Assembly: GCF_900059565.1 (NCBI RefSeq)
Contig: NZ_FIZW01000002.1
Span: 744,001 to 808,000, forward strand
Reading direction: 5' to 3'
Origin: Murdochiella massiliensis
GTDB lineage: Bacteria > Bacillota > Clostridia > Tissierellales > Peptoniphilaceae
Length of the DNA stretch: 64,000 nt
Position numbers and translations under genes: made by a program. The notes beneath the pieces were generated by a model. The model worked only from the letters and a program-made list of their open reading frames with translations, was not told where the DNA came from and searched no databases. Of this stretch, positions 8,229 to 17,418 are shown piece by piece; the first letter of the stretch is position 1, and every line of letters starts with the position of its first letter.

Positions 8229-8497
8229 GATTCAAGGGCTGCCTTAAGATCTTCCATATTGCGATATCTCTTCACGCTACTATCCGAAGCAATACGTCTG
8301 CCTTCTTCAATAGCCGAAGCGGTCAAATCATTAGGAACATCCAGTTTGAGCGAAAAAGGAATCCCCTGTTCACGAATTACCGTTCGTAAAAACAGATTAA
8401 TGGCTGTAGTCATATTCAAACCAAGCGCAGCAAAAACAGCATCTGCCTGTTCTTTAACTTCTTTATCCGTTCGAATATTTAGATTCGTCGTCGCCAT
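8225..8497 (-). CDS. RelB/DinJ family antitoxin
   Basis: The 90-residue protein starts MATTNLNIRTDKEVKEQAD, a ribbon-helix-helix DNA-binding N-terminus. The DinJ-typical segment NMTTAINLFLRTVIREQGIPF follows, then an acidic toxin-binding tail. The ATG at 8497 lies after GGAGGTG and was chosen over one three codons upstream. It overlaps the toxin relic by 4 bp in the usual order. With the toxin broken it may persist as a DNA-binding repressor or simply be decaying. Confidence 0.85.
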   Translation of the reverse strand: MATTNLNIRTDKEVKEQADAVFAALGLNMTTAINLFLRTVIREQGIPFSLKLDVPNDLTASAIEEGRRIASDSSVKRYRNMEDLKAALES

Positions 8498-8574
8498 ACA
8501 TAACACCTCCGCTTCATCTATAGTATGTGCAAATTTTCGTGCACTGTAAAAATATTGTCATTATTTTGCACACA

Positions 8575-9081
8575 TTAGTCCACGATTATTTTCCATTCCT
8601 TCAGCAAATCGTCCAGACGATACCTGGCGTTGGCAGGACTGGTAGAAGGGAGTTTGATTCCCGAAATTCCACTGTCTTTCGCATGATACTTCTGATAATA
8701 AAAATAGGACGTTGCCCCGTTACAATAAACTCGGCGAATATCGGCAGCAGCAAAAATCTTTTGCAAATCGGTGGGAATGACGTTTTGAATACTGGCATCG
8801 CTGGATCCGATAATATCGCATTGATAGATGCTATCGTAAACGGCAATTTTGTGACGAAGGAGAAGATCTCTCCGCTCATGAATCTCCATGGGGACACTTT
8901 CCTCAAAAAGGGCTGCCATAAGCGGCCAGAAACGATTTGCAGGATGACCATAATAAAAACCGTATTCCCGTGTTTTTATTGAGGGAAAAGAGCCCAGAAT
9001 GAGGAGTCTTGAATCCGCTCTATAAACAGGCTCCAGAGGGTGGATGATCGTTTGGGAACCGGCCTGCTCTTTTTGTGACAT
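8575..9081 (-). CDS. DNA-deoxyinosine (hypoxanthine) glycosylase, UDG superfamily 6
   Basis: The protein of about 168 residues carries the signature of family 6 uracil-DNA-glycosylase-like enzymes. LILGSFPSIKT comes first, then YYGHPANRFWPL with the catalytic-site Asn, and the C-terminal LPSTSPANAR loop. These enzymes excise deaminated adenine (hypoxanthine) from DNA to start base excision repair in the cytoplasm. The ATG at 9081 follows AAAGGAAA and was preferred to one seven codons upstream that lacks a ribosome binding site. It is a single gene. Confidence 0.8.
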   Translation of the reverse strand: MSQKEQAGSQTIIHPLEPVYRADSRLLILGSFPSIKTREYGFYYGHPANRFWPLMAALFEESVPMEIHERRDLLLRHKIAVYDSIYQCDIIGSSDASIQNVIPTDLQKIFAAADIRRVYCNGATSYFYYQKYHAKDSGISGIKLPSTSPANARYRLDDLLKEWKIIVD

Positions 9082-9139
9082 TGATATTTTTTCCTTTCCC
9101 ATTAAATGATATTTACATTATCCGGTGAAAGCATAGTAT

Positions 9140-9871
9140 TCAGCTTCCGGACTCCACATTTTCTAAGTTTTCATCATAAAAGGCAACAAATTGTTCAAAC
9201 AGGTTGATATCAAGCCGGTTACTCCATCGTTCTCTATCAAGAAGGTCTTCAATATACTGCGCCTTGTCCTTCATAAAACGATGCTTGTTTTCCTCTGCTT
9301 CGTAAGCATAGTCCAGAGAATCTGCCCATTTTTTAAATGTAGCGTTGAACTCTTCACGGTACGTGTTGTTTTTATCATCGAAAAAATAACTATGCCCTTT
9401 GTCTTGAAAACGGAGGAAAGTAAATCTCGGATCACTCTTATATTTTTCATAGTACAAATCGTATCCATACTGTATGGGAACCGTCTCGTCATCCTCGCTA
9501 TGTGCAATCAATATGGCTGCATCACTCGCCTTAAAGCCATCTATTGCTGCGTTCGTAGCGTACTTCCCATATTTCATCCATTCATGGATCTTCACAAACG
9601 GCATCATCGCATAAATACCATTGCCCACCTCTTCCTTTCCTCCGACTTCAAAAATATCGGAAGAGCTGTTGGTTCCACAACATGCAATAACTGCCTTCAC
9701 CTCAGGGTGATACGTAAGTACGCTGCAAACGCTATAGCCGCCCCAGCTATGTCCAAACAAACCAATCGGTAAATCCGGAAAATTCCCACTGTCTTCGACA
9801 ACGGAATTCGCGCAGAGACTTTGCGCATACCATGCGCCCATATTACAGCATGCCCTTTTGCTTCGATTCAA
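9140..9871 (-). pseudogene. Alpha/beta hydrolase, N-terminally truncated
   Basis: The remaining 243 codons contain the nucleophile elbow GLFGHSWGGYS, the acid segment IAHSEDDETVP and the catalytic His in DKGHSYFF, so most of the catalytic core is present. Family members carry another 60-100 residues before the elbow (first strands and oxyanion loop). Here the frame begins only about 40 residues before it, with an odd basic, Cys-rich start and no ribosome binding site. I read it as a 5'-truncated lipase/esterase or acyl-transfer hydrolase gene. Confidence 0.6.
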
Positions 9872-9961
9872 TACTCTTTATTTAAACGTATTTACTCTGG
9901 CCAAGGCGTCGGAAGCATGGAGGTTGCAAAAAGCAAGGCCAATCAGCGTCATCGGGCACGA

Positions 9962-11494
9962 TCAGCCCTCTCCCATTATGGAGAGGATGCGTTCAAATAG
10001 ATTATGTGAATAGACGTCTTTTTGCACGAATCGATTCCAGTCGAGGATATCCTCTGCGTCCGTCACTTCTTCCGGTAACAGCAAGCTGCCGTCTTTTAGA
10101 CTGATGGAAGGGGAAAATTCCAAGACATCATCTCTATAGCGGATGGTGATTTTCGCATTTGGTGCGATGTCGCTTATGTTTTGACAGATAAACGTGTTTC
10201 CCGTAGCGGAGAGGTTGTCCAGATGAATATTCCCCACCTCTTTTAATTTGCCCTCATCCGTCGGTTCCAATTCTTTGAGAGAAATCGAGGCATTCTCATA
10301 CTTCGGAATGATCAGGTAACACTCCTCGCCAATGAGGTAAGGCTTATTGCCGCCTTCGCTCTCTTTGATCGCAAGGAGCATCCGCGGATCTTCATAGTTG
10401 GTAAACACGCCCGTCCAGGCATCCAGTTTGGCAAGGGGCTCTTTCAAGCTATTCTTGTCGAAGGCAGAGCCGAGATAGATAACAAATGCTTTGTGTTTTT
10501 CATCCGTGGGATTGATGCCAAGACGCCTCGCCATTCGCAGATAGGTCGGAGAAATCGGGTCGGAATCAAATCGGTCCGCTCGTAGTTTCAACGTCGCCGG
10601 ACTACGCGCCATCATTGTGCTGGTATAGGGAGCAAAAATAAAGGTGGGTGTGCCCACTTCGTCGATATAGATTTGGCGACTCTTCGATTCGAAATTATCC
10701 CATAGATCATTGAGAATCAGCCCGGTGCAGTTGTTTGGATTGTAGAGATACGATAAATCGGTGGTCGTTCTGTAGTAGGTGTTCGTGTCTGCTTCTTGAA
10801 CCTCTCGCAAACTGTCTTCAAGCACGCCCAGGATCTCGTCTTTCTCCACGCCAAAATGCTTCATGAGCGCGTCATCATCCATACGCTTGCCTTCGGGAAG
10901 CGAAAAATTAAATACGGTATACTGAGGAGTCTTGCCCTCCCAGATATTGGAGTCCGTCACCATGACGCTTAGCACCCTCTCATCCTGATATACGGAAAAA
11001 GAAGAATAGATTCCGATATCAAGGCCTTCTATATCCTTCTTATTCGTCTCGTATTGCTCCCGCATATTGTTGACCAAACCGTCAATCTCCGCGTTTGCCG
11101 CCTTTGCGTCCGCAGAATCCAAAAGAATTCTTGGCACGTGGATGCCGAGCGGTTCGCTTTTTGCCGAATCGATGTATTTTGTATCGATGAAGTCCTTCCA
11201 AATCTCTCGATCCTCAACATACGAAGACATGGAGCCGATCGTTGCCCCATCAACCGGCTTTAGCGTATCTGTCCCTTTCGAGCCCTTCTTATTCGCCTCG
11301 TTCACCACTGTAGGTGCCGTCTTGTCCGATTCTCCTGTCCCTTGAGATTCTATCTTGTTCGATTCTTCCACTACGGAATTTTCCGTATTCGCCTTTTCCT
11401 TTCCGGCATTCGTTGAATGGTTTTCTTTATTGCACCCGGAAAGAAGAACCGCCACCATCATAAAAATAAACAAGATTTTCGTCTTTGTTTTCAT
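9962..11494 (-). CDS. Lipoprotein of unknown function (510 aa)
   Basis: The N-terminus KILFIFMMVAVLLSGC is a lipoprotein signal with lipobox LLSGC, so the mature protein is attached to the outer face of the membrane. A Ser/Thr/Glu-rich linker of about 70 residues follows, then a globular region with no motif I can name. The start lies after GGAGGGATATC. The next gene upstream, 11543-12070, is another lipoprotein on the same strand 49 bp away, so the two may be co-transcribed. Confidence 0.75.
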   Translation of the reverse strand: MKTKTKILFIFMMVAVLLSGCNKENHSTNAGKEKANTENSVVEESNKIESQGTGESDKTAPTVVNEANKKGSKGTDTLKPVDGATIGSMSSYVEDREIWKDFIDTKYIDSAKSEPLGIHVPRILLDSADAKAANAEIDGLVNNMREQYETNKKDIEGLDIGIYSSFSVYQDERVLSVMVTDSNIWEGKTPQYTVFNFSLPEGKRMDDDALMKHFGVEKDEILGVLEDSLREVQEADTNTYYRTTTDLSYLYNPNNCTGLILNDLWDNFESKSRQIYIDEVGTPTFIFAPYTSTMMARSPATLKLRADRFDSDPISPTYLRMARRLGINPTDEKHKAFVIYLGSAFDKNSLKEPLAKLDAWTGVFTNYEDPRMLLAIKESEGGNKPYLIGEECYLIIPKYENASISLKELEPTDEGKLKEVGNIHLDNLSATGNTFICQNISDIAPNAKITIRYRDDVLEFSPSISLKDGSLLLPEEVTDAEDILDWNRFVQKDVYSHNLFERILSIMGEG

Positions 11495-11542
11495 GATATC
11501 CCTCCACAGTAATCCTCCGCACGTCCGTCGATTCGCGTTGTC

Positions 11543-12070
11543 TTATTTTATAGTTATGCTGCGGATGATGGCCTGCACGTCGTCATCTTCCAGGCTAATT
11601 TTCTGACCTTCCACTTCATTAAAGAGTAGTACCTGCAACTGGTGGGGTTCTTTCAACAATAAAACGGTTATGGGATAGTCGAAACTTTCTGCTGTAAAGC
11701 CTTCCCAGGTGTAGTCCCCAATCTTAACCGGATCAATATCCTTAGCATCTTTATACATTTCCTTGGGTGAAAGCATCTGCGTATCCGGATCACAATAAGT
11801 GATAACCACAGCCGGGCTCTCCGTGGCCTCCTTGTCGCCCTTATAAATATATGCCGAATCGGCTTTCTCCTGATTATCTATGCTTTTCCATCCTTTCGGA
11901 ACCTCTACGGAAAGCAGCTTCGTTTCATAGACATCATTCTGCCTTTTCTCCGACGTTTGCCCGGCTTTTTTTCCCTCTTCGCTATCTTTACTGTCTTTGT
12001 TGCAGGAGGACAAAAAGGTGATCAAGGCGATAACAAAAATCAAAGCTACTATGCGGTATGTTTTTTTCAT
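11543..12070 (-). CDS. Small lipoprotein of unknown function (175 aa)
   Basis: A signal peptide (VALIFVIALITFLSSC) with lipobox LSSC is followed by a charged linker and a compact domain (LSVEVPKGWKS ... GDYTWEGFTAE). The domain resembles exported beta-rich modules found in many Firmicute lipoproteins. No enzymatic motif is visible. A GGAGG lies before the ATG. It is probably the first gene of a two-gene lipoprotein unit with 9962-11494. Confidence 0.75.
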   Translation of the reverse strand: MKKTYRIVALIFVIALITFLSSCNKDSKDSEEGKKAGQTSEKRQNDVYETKLLSVEVPKGWKSIDNQEKADSAYIYKGDKEATESPAVVITYCDPDTQMLSPKEMYKDAKDIDPVKIGDYTWEGFTAESFDYPITVLLLKEPHQLQVLLFNEVEGQKISLEDDDVQAIIRSITIK

Positions 12071-12165
12071 TGTTCTTAACCTCCTTGTCAGTCATTCTCT
12101 GTTTATAGAGACCTTAGCATCACAAAGCCCTTCTGTATTATGATGGTAGCAAAACAAGACAGGCC

Positions 12166-12191
12166 TGTAATCATTCAAAAGGATGATTACA
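12166..12191. terminator. Hairpin between XRE regulator and lipoprotein genes
   Basis: TGTAATCAT and ATGATTACA are exact inverted arms around an 8-nt loop. The hairpin lies 3' of the minus-strand XRE gene. The T-run is weak, so an operator for the lipoprotein pair is the alternative. Confidence 0.4.
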
Positions 12192-12297
12192 GACCTTGAC
12201 TGCTAAGTAGCTTCTGTGAAGTAGAAGTGGAAGAACGCCACTCGTATAACACGCTCTGTTGTTGAACCAAACCGGCAATAACAAGCCTTAAACTGTC

Positions 12298-12813
12298 TTA
12301 CTTTCTCGGTCTTGTTAACACTATGCCAACAACAGCGCCGATGAAAGCAAGCGGAGCCAATCGGACAAAGAGCCATTCAAACGCATGAAAGAATGTGCCG
12401 GCGACTGCCGTTTCGGGATCATAAAAATCCCATCCTAAATAGGAGCTGTCTTGTGCAAGCAGAACGGCAGCGATGAGCACAAGTAGTGCACAGAATAGGA
12501 TAAATAGCCAGTGTAAAGCTTGTCGTTTCGCCTTCTTGCTGCGTGCCAGCTGCAGGTTAATAACCTCCAGTTTTTCAGAAATGGCATTCAAATCATTAGT
12601 GGGCAGCTCTGTCTCCATCTGCGTTTCACCAAGTAATACACTCACCGGTGTTTCGAGAATCTCTGCGATATGGATCAGCATTTCGGCGTCCGGAACCGAT
12701 AAGCCCCGCTCCCATTTGGACACGGTCTGTCTCACCACATAGAGCTTGATGGCAAATTCTTCTTGTGACAGCCCTTTCGCTTTTCTTATCGATCGAATGT
12801 TCTCGCTAAGCAT
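12298..12813 (-). CDS. XRE-family regulator with C-terminal two-helix membrane domain
   Basis: The 171 residues start with a Cro/CI helix-turn-helix (GLSQEEFAIKLYVVRQTVSKWERG, residues 14-37). A short linker follows, and two hydrophobic segments in the last 75 residues suggest a membrane-tethered transcription factor. The ATG at 12813 has AGGAGG at good distance; the in-frame extension to 12879 lacks one. A truncated copy of its 3' end lies at 26032-26146 next to a hairpin array. Confidence 0.8.
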   Translation of the reverse strand: MLSENIRSIRKAKGLSQEEFAIKLYVVRQTVSKWERGLSVPDAEMLIHIAEILETPVSVLLGETQMETELPTNDLNAISEKLEVINLQLARSKKAKRQALHWLFILFCALLVLIAAVLLAQDSSYLGWDFYDPETAVAGTFFHAFEWLFVRLAPLAFIGAVVGIVLTRPRK

Positions 12814-12932
12814 ACGGATAACCTCCTTTCTTTCGTTGTTATCCTCAGTGTAGGTACGACAGGCCGTTGCTACAAGCAACGTAGAATAACATAAGCGCCT
12901 AAAGTATCTTATTCTTTCCTCTAAAACGCAAT

Positions 12933-13418
12933 TTACACCCTTTCATCCGTAAGGATATGCGCAACGCCTGTATGTGGTGTTTGAAGAAATTCTTTCATAA
13001 AGGATGGATACGCCTTAACGTTATCCAGTTCATCAATCGGTATCCAATGCATCGTCTCTTTTACCCCGGACATGGTGCGGCTTTGACTTGTAACCACCCT
13101 TTTCCCCATAGATTTCATCACGTAATAGAAGGCAAGCTCATGGCACTCGACGCCTTGCAAGCCGGAGCTTCCCATGAAAAAGTTCTCATGGATCACGGCC
13201 AGATGATCTACTTCATAGGAAACGCCCGTCTCTTCCAAAACTTCTCTTTTCACCGCTTCTTCGGCTGTCTCTCCGATGTGGACAGCTCCGCCTACAGAGT
13301 AGAAATAATCATCTGTTTCATTTCCTGCAAACAAGACGCAATTGTCTTCGACGATAATGGCTGCCGCTCGATATCGAAAGGCCTGATTTTTATTCCTAAT
13401 AGCACAATCGTATTGCAT
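12933..13418 (-). CDS. NUDIX hydrolase
   Basis: The 161-residue protein contains a full Nudix box, split here as GGAVHIGETAEEAVKR then EVLEETGV, near residues 43-66. This is the Mg-binding helix that hydrolyses nucleoside diphosphates linked to another group. The substrate is not predictable. The start follows AAAGGAC. A short piece resembling its C-terminal segment (HWIPID) reappears at about 36.9 kb beside a hairpin array. Confidence 0.85.
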   Translation of the reverse strand: MQYDCAIRNKNQAFRYRAAAIIVEDNCVLFAGNETDDYFYSVGGAVHIGETAEEAVKREVLEETGVSYEVDHLAVIHENFFMGSSGLQGVECHELAFYYVMKSMGKRVVTSQSRTMSGVKETMHWIPIDELDNVKAYPSFMKEFLQTPHTGVAHILTDERV

Positions 13419-13639
13419 TGTTTTTGTCCTTTCCTTTTTCTGATATAGGGATTTGCTGCTTGGAAATTGTCTTATTTTTTTGCTTTGTGAATTTCGGTTA
13501 TCAACGAGTGTAGTCTACATCGTGCAAACGAGTCAATTGTTTTTCCTTATATGGAGAAGGGAGCGAATTTCATTATTTGATGGTTGATTGATGCCTTCGA
13601 TGGTTGATTGATGCCTTTTCTGCGTATGTCCCCAGCAAA

Positions 13640-14074
13640 TGGTAGTTTCGGCGTACAGCCAGGGTTGGTTCAAGGTATTCGCCCCTGGCTGATGGCTTTT
13701 TTTGCCGTTTGCCAGGGGCAGCCATCCCCGTTTCGACCCTGGCTAAATACAAAAATGCTCGTTTGCCAGGGGCGACTTCCTTCTTTCGCCCCTGGCTAAA
13801 TACTAAACATGCCATTTGCCAGGGGCGACTCTCTTCTTTCGACCCTGGCTAAATACTAAAATGCTCGTTTGCCAGGGGCGATTTCGTGGTATTCGCCCCT
13901 GGCTAATCCCAAAATCACCCGTTTGCCAGGGCAGGTTTCTTCTTTCGACCCTGGCTAATCTCAAAATCTCTCGTTTGCCAGGAGTAGCCCTCCCCATTTC
14001 AACCCTGGCTAAATGCTAAACATACCATTTGTCAGGGATGGCTTTCTTCTTTCGACCCTGGCAAATCTCAAAAT
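13640..14074. repeat. CAGGGG-type hairpin array, left part (8 units, ~53 bp period)
   Basis: Units of about 32-34 bp have GCCAGGG and CCCTGGC arms around a variable centre (for example a CTTCCTTCT loop), separated by about 21-bp AT-rich linkers such as TAAATACTAAACATGCCATTT in two pieces. Arm starts fall at about 13669, 13711, 13765, 13818, 13871, 13925, 13977 and 14031. Just before it TGGTTGATTGATGCCTT occurs twice in tandem. The array continues after the IS at 15385, so the IS inserted into a pre-existing array. Confidence 0.85.
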
Positions 14075-14119
14075 TGAACTGTCCCCCAAATGGTAGAGTG
14101 TAGATTTGCTATTTCTACC

Positions 14120-14974
14120 TCATCCGTAATAAACCTCAAAAGGGGTTTGGTAGCCATTTGCTGCATGCCTTCTTTCTTTCGAATAGAAGGCCCATACATA
14201 TTCGTAGACCCGTTTTCTTGCTTCTCGAATGGTTTGTGGCATCTGGTAGAGCCACTCGGTTTTCATCTTACCAAAAAAGCTTTCCATTGCTGCATTGTCC
14301 CAACAGTCTCCTTTCTTACTCATGCTACAGCGAATATCGTTCTCTCTGAGAAGCTTTTGGTAGTCTTCCGAAGCATAGGTCGATCCACGATCGGAATGCC
14401 CAATGCATCCAGGCTTTAAGGTATGCCTTGCCAGCGCATCATCCAGGCATTCCATCACTAATTGTTTATTGTTTTTTGTACTCATGGCCAAACCCAACGG
14501 GTATCGTCCATAAAGGTCTAAAATCACAGCAACATAGAGCGTTCCTTGCGGCGTTGGGACATAGGTGGTATCACTGACGAACTTTTCCCCTGGTTGTTTG
14601 GCAACAAAATCCCTCTGAAGGAGATTCTCCGCTGGTTTTCTTGTTTTCGAGGAATCGGTGGTGACGATGAATTTTGGTCGCACTCTGGAATGCCAATGAT
14701 TTTCCCGCATGATGCGTTCCACCCGCTTGTGATTCACAGGCGGTTTTCCTACCTTTTGTCGCTGGGAATTTAACTCCGCCGTGACCTTTCGTATCCCATA
14801 AACGGCTTTACTCTGATCGTAAATTTTTCCGATCTCTTTTGAGAGCTGCATGTTTTCAATTTGACGCAGTGTCTGCGCTTTCTGCGCGTTTTTCCACTTG
14901 TAATAGCCACTTTCAGAGACTTCGATAACTTTGGCCATTCTAGCAATTGCATGTTCATGACGAAAGCGATACAT
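14120..14974 (-). CDS. IS3-family transposase OrfB (DDE integrase catalytic part)
   Basis: The 284-codon frame carries the HTH_21 region (MYRFRHEHAIARM...) and the rve integrase core with the DDE triad: Asp in FVSDTTYVPT, Asp in GHSDRGSTY, and Glu in DNAAMESFFGKMK. It is normally made as an OrfAB fusion by -1 frameshifting from orfA; the -1 frame is open back to the slippery site at 15022-15028. The internal ATG at 14974 is probably not the main start. Confidence 0.9.
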   Translation of the reverse strand: MYRFRHEHAIARMAKVIEVSESGYYKWKNAQKAQTLRQIENMQLSKEIGKIYDQSKAVYGIRKVTAELNSQRQKVGKPPVNHKRVERIMRENHWHSRVRPKFIVTTDSSKTRKPAENLLQRDFVAKQPGEKFVSDTTYVPTPQGTLYVAVILDLYGRYPLGLAMSTKNNKQLVMECLDDALARHTLKPGCIGHSDRGSTYASEDYQKLLRENDIRCSMSKKGDCWDNAAMESFFGKMKTEWLYQMPQTIREARKRVYEYVWAFYSKERRHAANGYQTPFEVYYG

Positions 14975-14985
14975 GAATGCAAATT

Positions 14986-15312
14986 TTAGTCTCGGGGCAT
15001 CTTGGCTAGAAAGGCCGCGGCTTTTTTTAAGATGGCAATCTCCTCTTTTAATTCCGCGATTTCTTTGTCCTTAGCGGCTTCCCTCTGCTTCTGCGTACGG
15101 GTGAACGTGCTCTCTTTCTTACGAAACTGTTGGATGTTATCTGCTAAGCCCATTTCCCCATAGTTGTTAAACAAGTCCATCCAGCGCAAAAGCGTTGAGG
15201 TTTGGATATGGTATTTCTCTGCAACAAGAAATTCTTTGCCTTCGAATTCCGGTTTTAATGCCTCTTCCACTACGCGTTTTCGAAAAGATTTCGTGTATCT
15301 CCGTCGTGTCAT
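14986..15312 (-). CDS. IS3-family transposase OrfA (HTH protein)
   Basis: The 108-residue protein has an HTH_Tnp_1 domain (RKRVVEEALKPEFEG ... TSTLLRWMDLF) followed by a leucine-zipper-like coiled coil (EIAELKEEIAILKK). It binds the IS ends and provides the N-terminal half of the OrfAB fusion. An A7G slippery heptamer near its 3' end supports a -1 frameshift. Confidence 0.9.
   Translation of the reverse strand: MTRRRYTKSFRKRVVEEALKPEFEGKEFLVAEKYHIQTSTLLRWMDLFNNYGEMGLADNIQQFRKKESTFTRTQKQREAAKDKEIAELKEEIAILKKAAAFLAKMPRD
15021..15030 (-). promoter_or_regulatory. Slippery site for programmed -1 frameshift in the IS
   Basis: On the minus strand the coding sequence reads TTA-AAA-AAA-GCC, a TTAAAAAAAG heptamer context followed by GC-rich DNA (GCCGCGGCC) that can form a stimulatory stem. 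A -1 slip joins the orfA and orfB frames. Confidence 0.7.
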
Positions 15313-15384
15313 GTCATCCTCCTTAAGCCTTTCTTCATTGTATCTTTTTGTTCTTTAAGGCTCTACTTTTTGGGGGACATGTCA

Positions 15385-15765
15385 AATCACTTGTTTGCCA
15401 GGGGTAGCCGCCCCATTCCGATCCTGGCTAAATACTAAACATGCCATTTGCCAGGGGCAGCTTTCTTCTTTCGACCCTGGCAAATCTCAAAATCACACGT
15501 TTGCCGGGGACAGCTTTCTTCTTTCGACCCTGGCTAATGTCAAATCACTCGTTTGCCAGGGGTAGCCGCCCCATTTCGACCCTGGCTAAATACTAAACAT
15601 GCCATTTGCCAGGGGCGATTTCGTGGTATTCGCCCCTGGCTAATCCCAAAATCACCCGTTTGCCAGGAGCGGCTTTCTTCTTTCGACCCTGGTTAATCCC
15701 AAAATCACTCATTTGCCAGGGGCAGCTACGCCCATTCCGACCCAGTTCCCCTCTTTACCTACCAC
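15385..15765. repeat. CAGGGG-type hairpin array, right part (7 units)
   Basis: Continuation of the array at 13640-14074 after the IS. GCCAGGG arms lie at about 15398, 15451, 15505, 15556, 15609, 15660 and 15714, with the same ~53-bp spacing and linkers. The last unit is incomplete and runs into a CCC-rich stretch before the MMPL relic. Confidence 0.85.
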
Positions 15766-15870
15766 CGATTCGCCTCATCCCCAACTCCCAGCAACCCCAG
15801 CCCCTATCCCAAGCAAAGAAACGGCTGCGCTGAAAAGCAGCGCAGCCGTATTCGACAAAACAGTACTATC

Positions 15871-17300
15871 CTATTTTGATATCCGGGAAACCCCGGCTTT
15901 CGGCAACTTAATTTTCTCCACAATCCGGTATTTTGCCCGAAAGTCTTCGCCGACATCGGTAAAGGAAGCATCCTTTTTTGCAAGATCCGACATGGTGTCC
16001 GGAATGGTCTTCACCTCCGGTAAAGAGCCGGCTTTTTTATCGATTTCATCCATGTCCTTTTCCTTAAATTCGCCCATCTTAGCTGCAAAAGCCTGTAAGT
16101 TATCGCGGAAAACGACACTGCCCGCCCGCAAGGTGGCACTGCCTTGTGCCAACTCGCCCAAACCATCTGTTAGATGGCGAATGCCCACATGAAGAGAAGA
16201 AATTCCTTGCTCCTGAAGGGATGAAAACGCTGAAAGATAGAGTGACCCCCTAAAACTGGGCCAAAAAATCCAACTTTAGAGGGTCAGTTCAAAGGCCCCG
16301 TGCTTTTTCTTCCACCGCAGAAATTGCTTCATCAAGCTCTTCCGCTCCTTCATTCAATGCCGCAGAAAGTACTTCAGCAAGCTCCTCCGCACCTTCGTTC
16401 AATGCCGTAGAATGGGCATCCATCCCGTCCGCTAACTGTCTAAATGCCACAGTGATACCGTTGGAAGCCACCGCACTTTGCTTCATGCCTTCTTTGAACG
16501 CCTAACTTTTTCCGCATTAGGAAGCCGACCGGAAAGGTCTGCCAGCGCTTGGGATGCCTTGCCCACTGCGGCGACATCGTCCCCATGCTCGTCAGCGCCT
16601 CCTCGACATGGGTATCGCCAAGTTTAGAGAATGCATCCAGTTGGTTGCCTCCCTGCGCCATCTGTTGCGCATAGTCGGGAAGATCGGCAACCGGTTCTAA
16701 AGCCGGAGACGCTTCTCTTCGAAAAGACCGGTTTTCACGTCTACTCCTGCGCACCGGCGAGGAGTTCCCGCACTCCCTCGCCGATCGCCGTGATTCCCAT
16801 CGTCAACTTCTTCTGTGCATCCGTTAACTTTCCGGAGGCTTCCACCAACTGATCGGCATCTAAAACAGAACGGAAGATATCACGAATGCCCGATGTTAAC
16901 ACCTTCGTGAGCATCTGATCTTTTGCCCATTAAGCGTATAGTCAATATGCACATCCACCGGCAAAATTTCCTTCGGCAACATTTCCTTCGGCAAAATTTC
17001 CTTCGGCAACATTTCGCCCACCACCGAGGACTTGGAAAGAACGTCTTCTACGTCTTCTACGCCTTCTACTTCTTCTACGTCTCCTACTTCTTTTACGCCG
17101 TCAATCGCCAGCATCTTCTTGCGCAACTGTTCCGTATCCTGATCGGTTCCCTCCAAGGTGAGCCTTCCGATAGAGGCATTATGAAATTCCTCATCCAGAA
17201 TTCTCTGTCCTTGTATGGATTGCAGGTTTTGTGGTAAGTACCTGAGAATATCGTAATTAATCGCCGTTATCTGTATCCGAAGGATGAGGCAATCAGCAAC
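15871..17300 (-). pseudogene. Remnant of an MMPL/RND-type transporter with large extracellular loop
   Basis: Several short minus-strand frames in different phases add up to pieces of one protein. At the N-terminal side are NYDILRYLPQNLQS, RLTLEGTDQDTEQLRKK and IDGVKEVGDVEEVEGV, as in the first periplasmic-type domain of MMPL proteins. Then come Gly/Ala/Leu-rich tether repeats (HLTDGLGELAQGSATLRAG, SAALNEGAEELDEA) typical of Firmicute MMPL/YhgE-like loops. No transmembrane permease core survives, and there are several frameshifts and deletions. A short IS-end-like palindrome interrupts it at 16243-16286. Confidence 0.6.
16243..16286. repeat. 44-bp palindrome resembling fused IS ends
   Basis: The segment begins TGACCCCCTAAAACTGG and ends CCAACTTTAGAGGGTCA: near-perfect inverted repeats separated by only about 10 bp, with TG...CA termini as in IS3-type elements. 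It could be the residue of an IS that lost its interior, or a minute non-autonomous element. It is unlike the ends of the IS at 14075. Confidence 0.5.
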
Positions 17301-17336
17301 AAGGTCATGACCAGGAGACTTTTAAGGAGGAAAACA

Positions 17337-17363
17337 AAAGGAGCCGCGCAAGGCGGCTCCTTT
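17337..17363. terminator. Terminator of the giant surface protein gene
   Basis: AAAGGAGCCGC pairs with GCGGCTCCTTT around a 5-nt loop, about 55 bp 3' of the surface-protein stop codon on the minus strand. Confidence 0.8.
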
Positions 17364-17418
17364 CTGCTTTTGTCACGAGCTTTCTCTCGCGCTACTTCCG
17401 CGCGTTGGAATGTCTCGT

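Larger units (their letters stand above)
14075..15384 (-). mobile_element. IS3-family insertion sequence (1310 bp)
   Basis: The terminal inverted repeats begin TGAACTGTCCCCCAAA at the left and, read inward, TGACATGTCCCCCAAA at the right, with TG...CA ends and further identity at GTAGAG. AAT flanks both ends (14072-14074 and 15385-15387) as a 3-bp target duplication inside the array linker CTCAAAATCAC. It has two overlapping-frame genes, orfA and orfB, with a slippery A7G. It looks complete and possibly active. Confidence 0.9.

Noticed and set aside
13640..15765. CRISPR array
   Set aside because: Spacing is regular, but the conserved parts are hairpin arms and linkers rather than one identical repeat with unique spacers, loops vary inside the repeat, and no cas genes are present.
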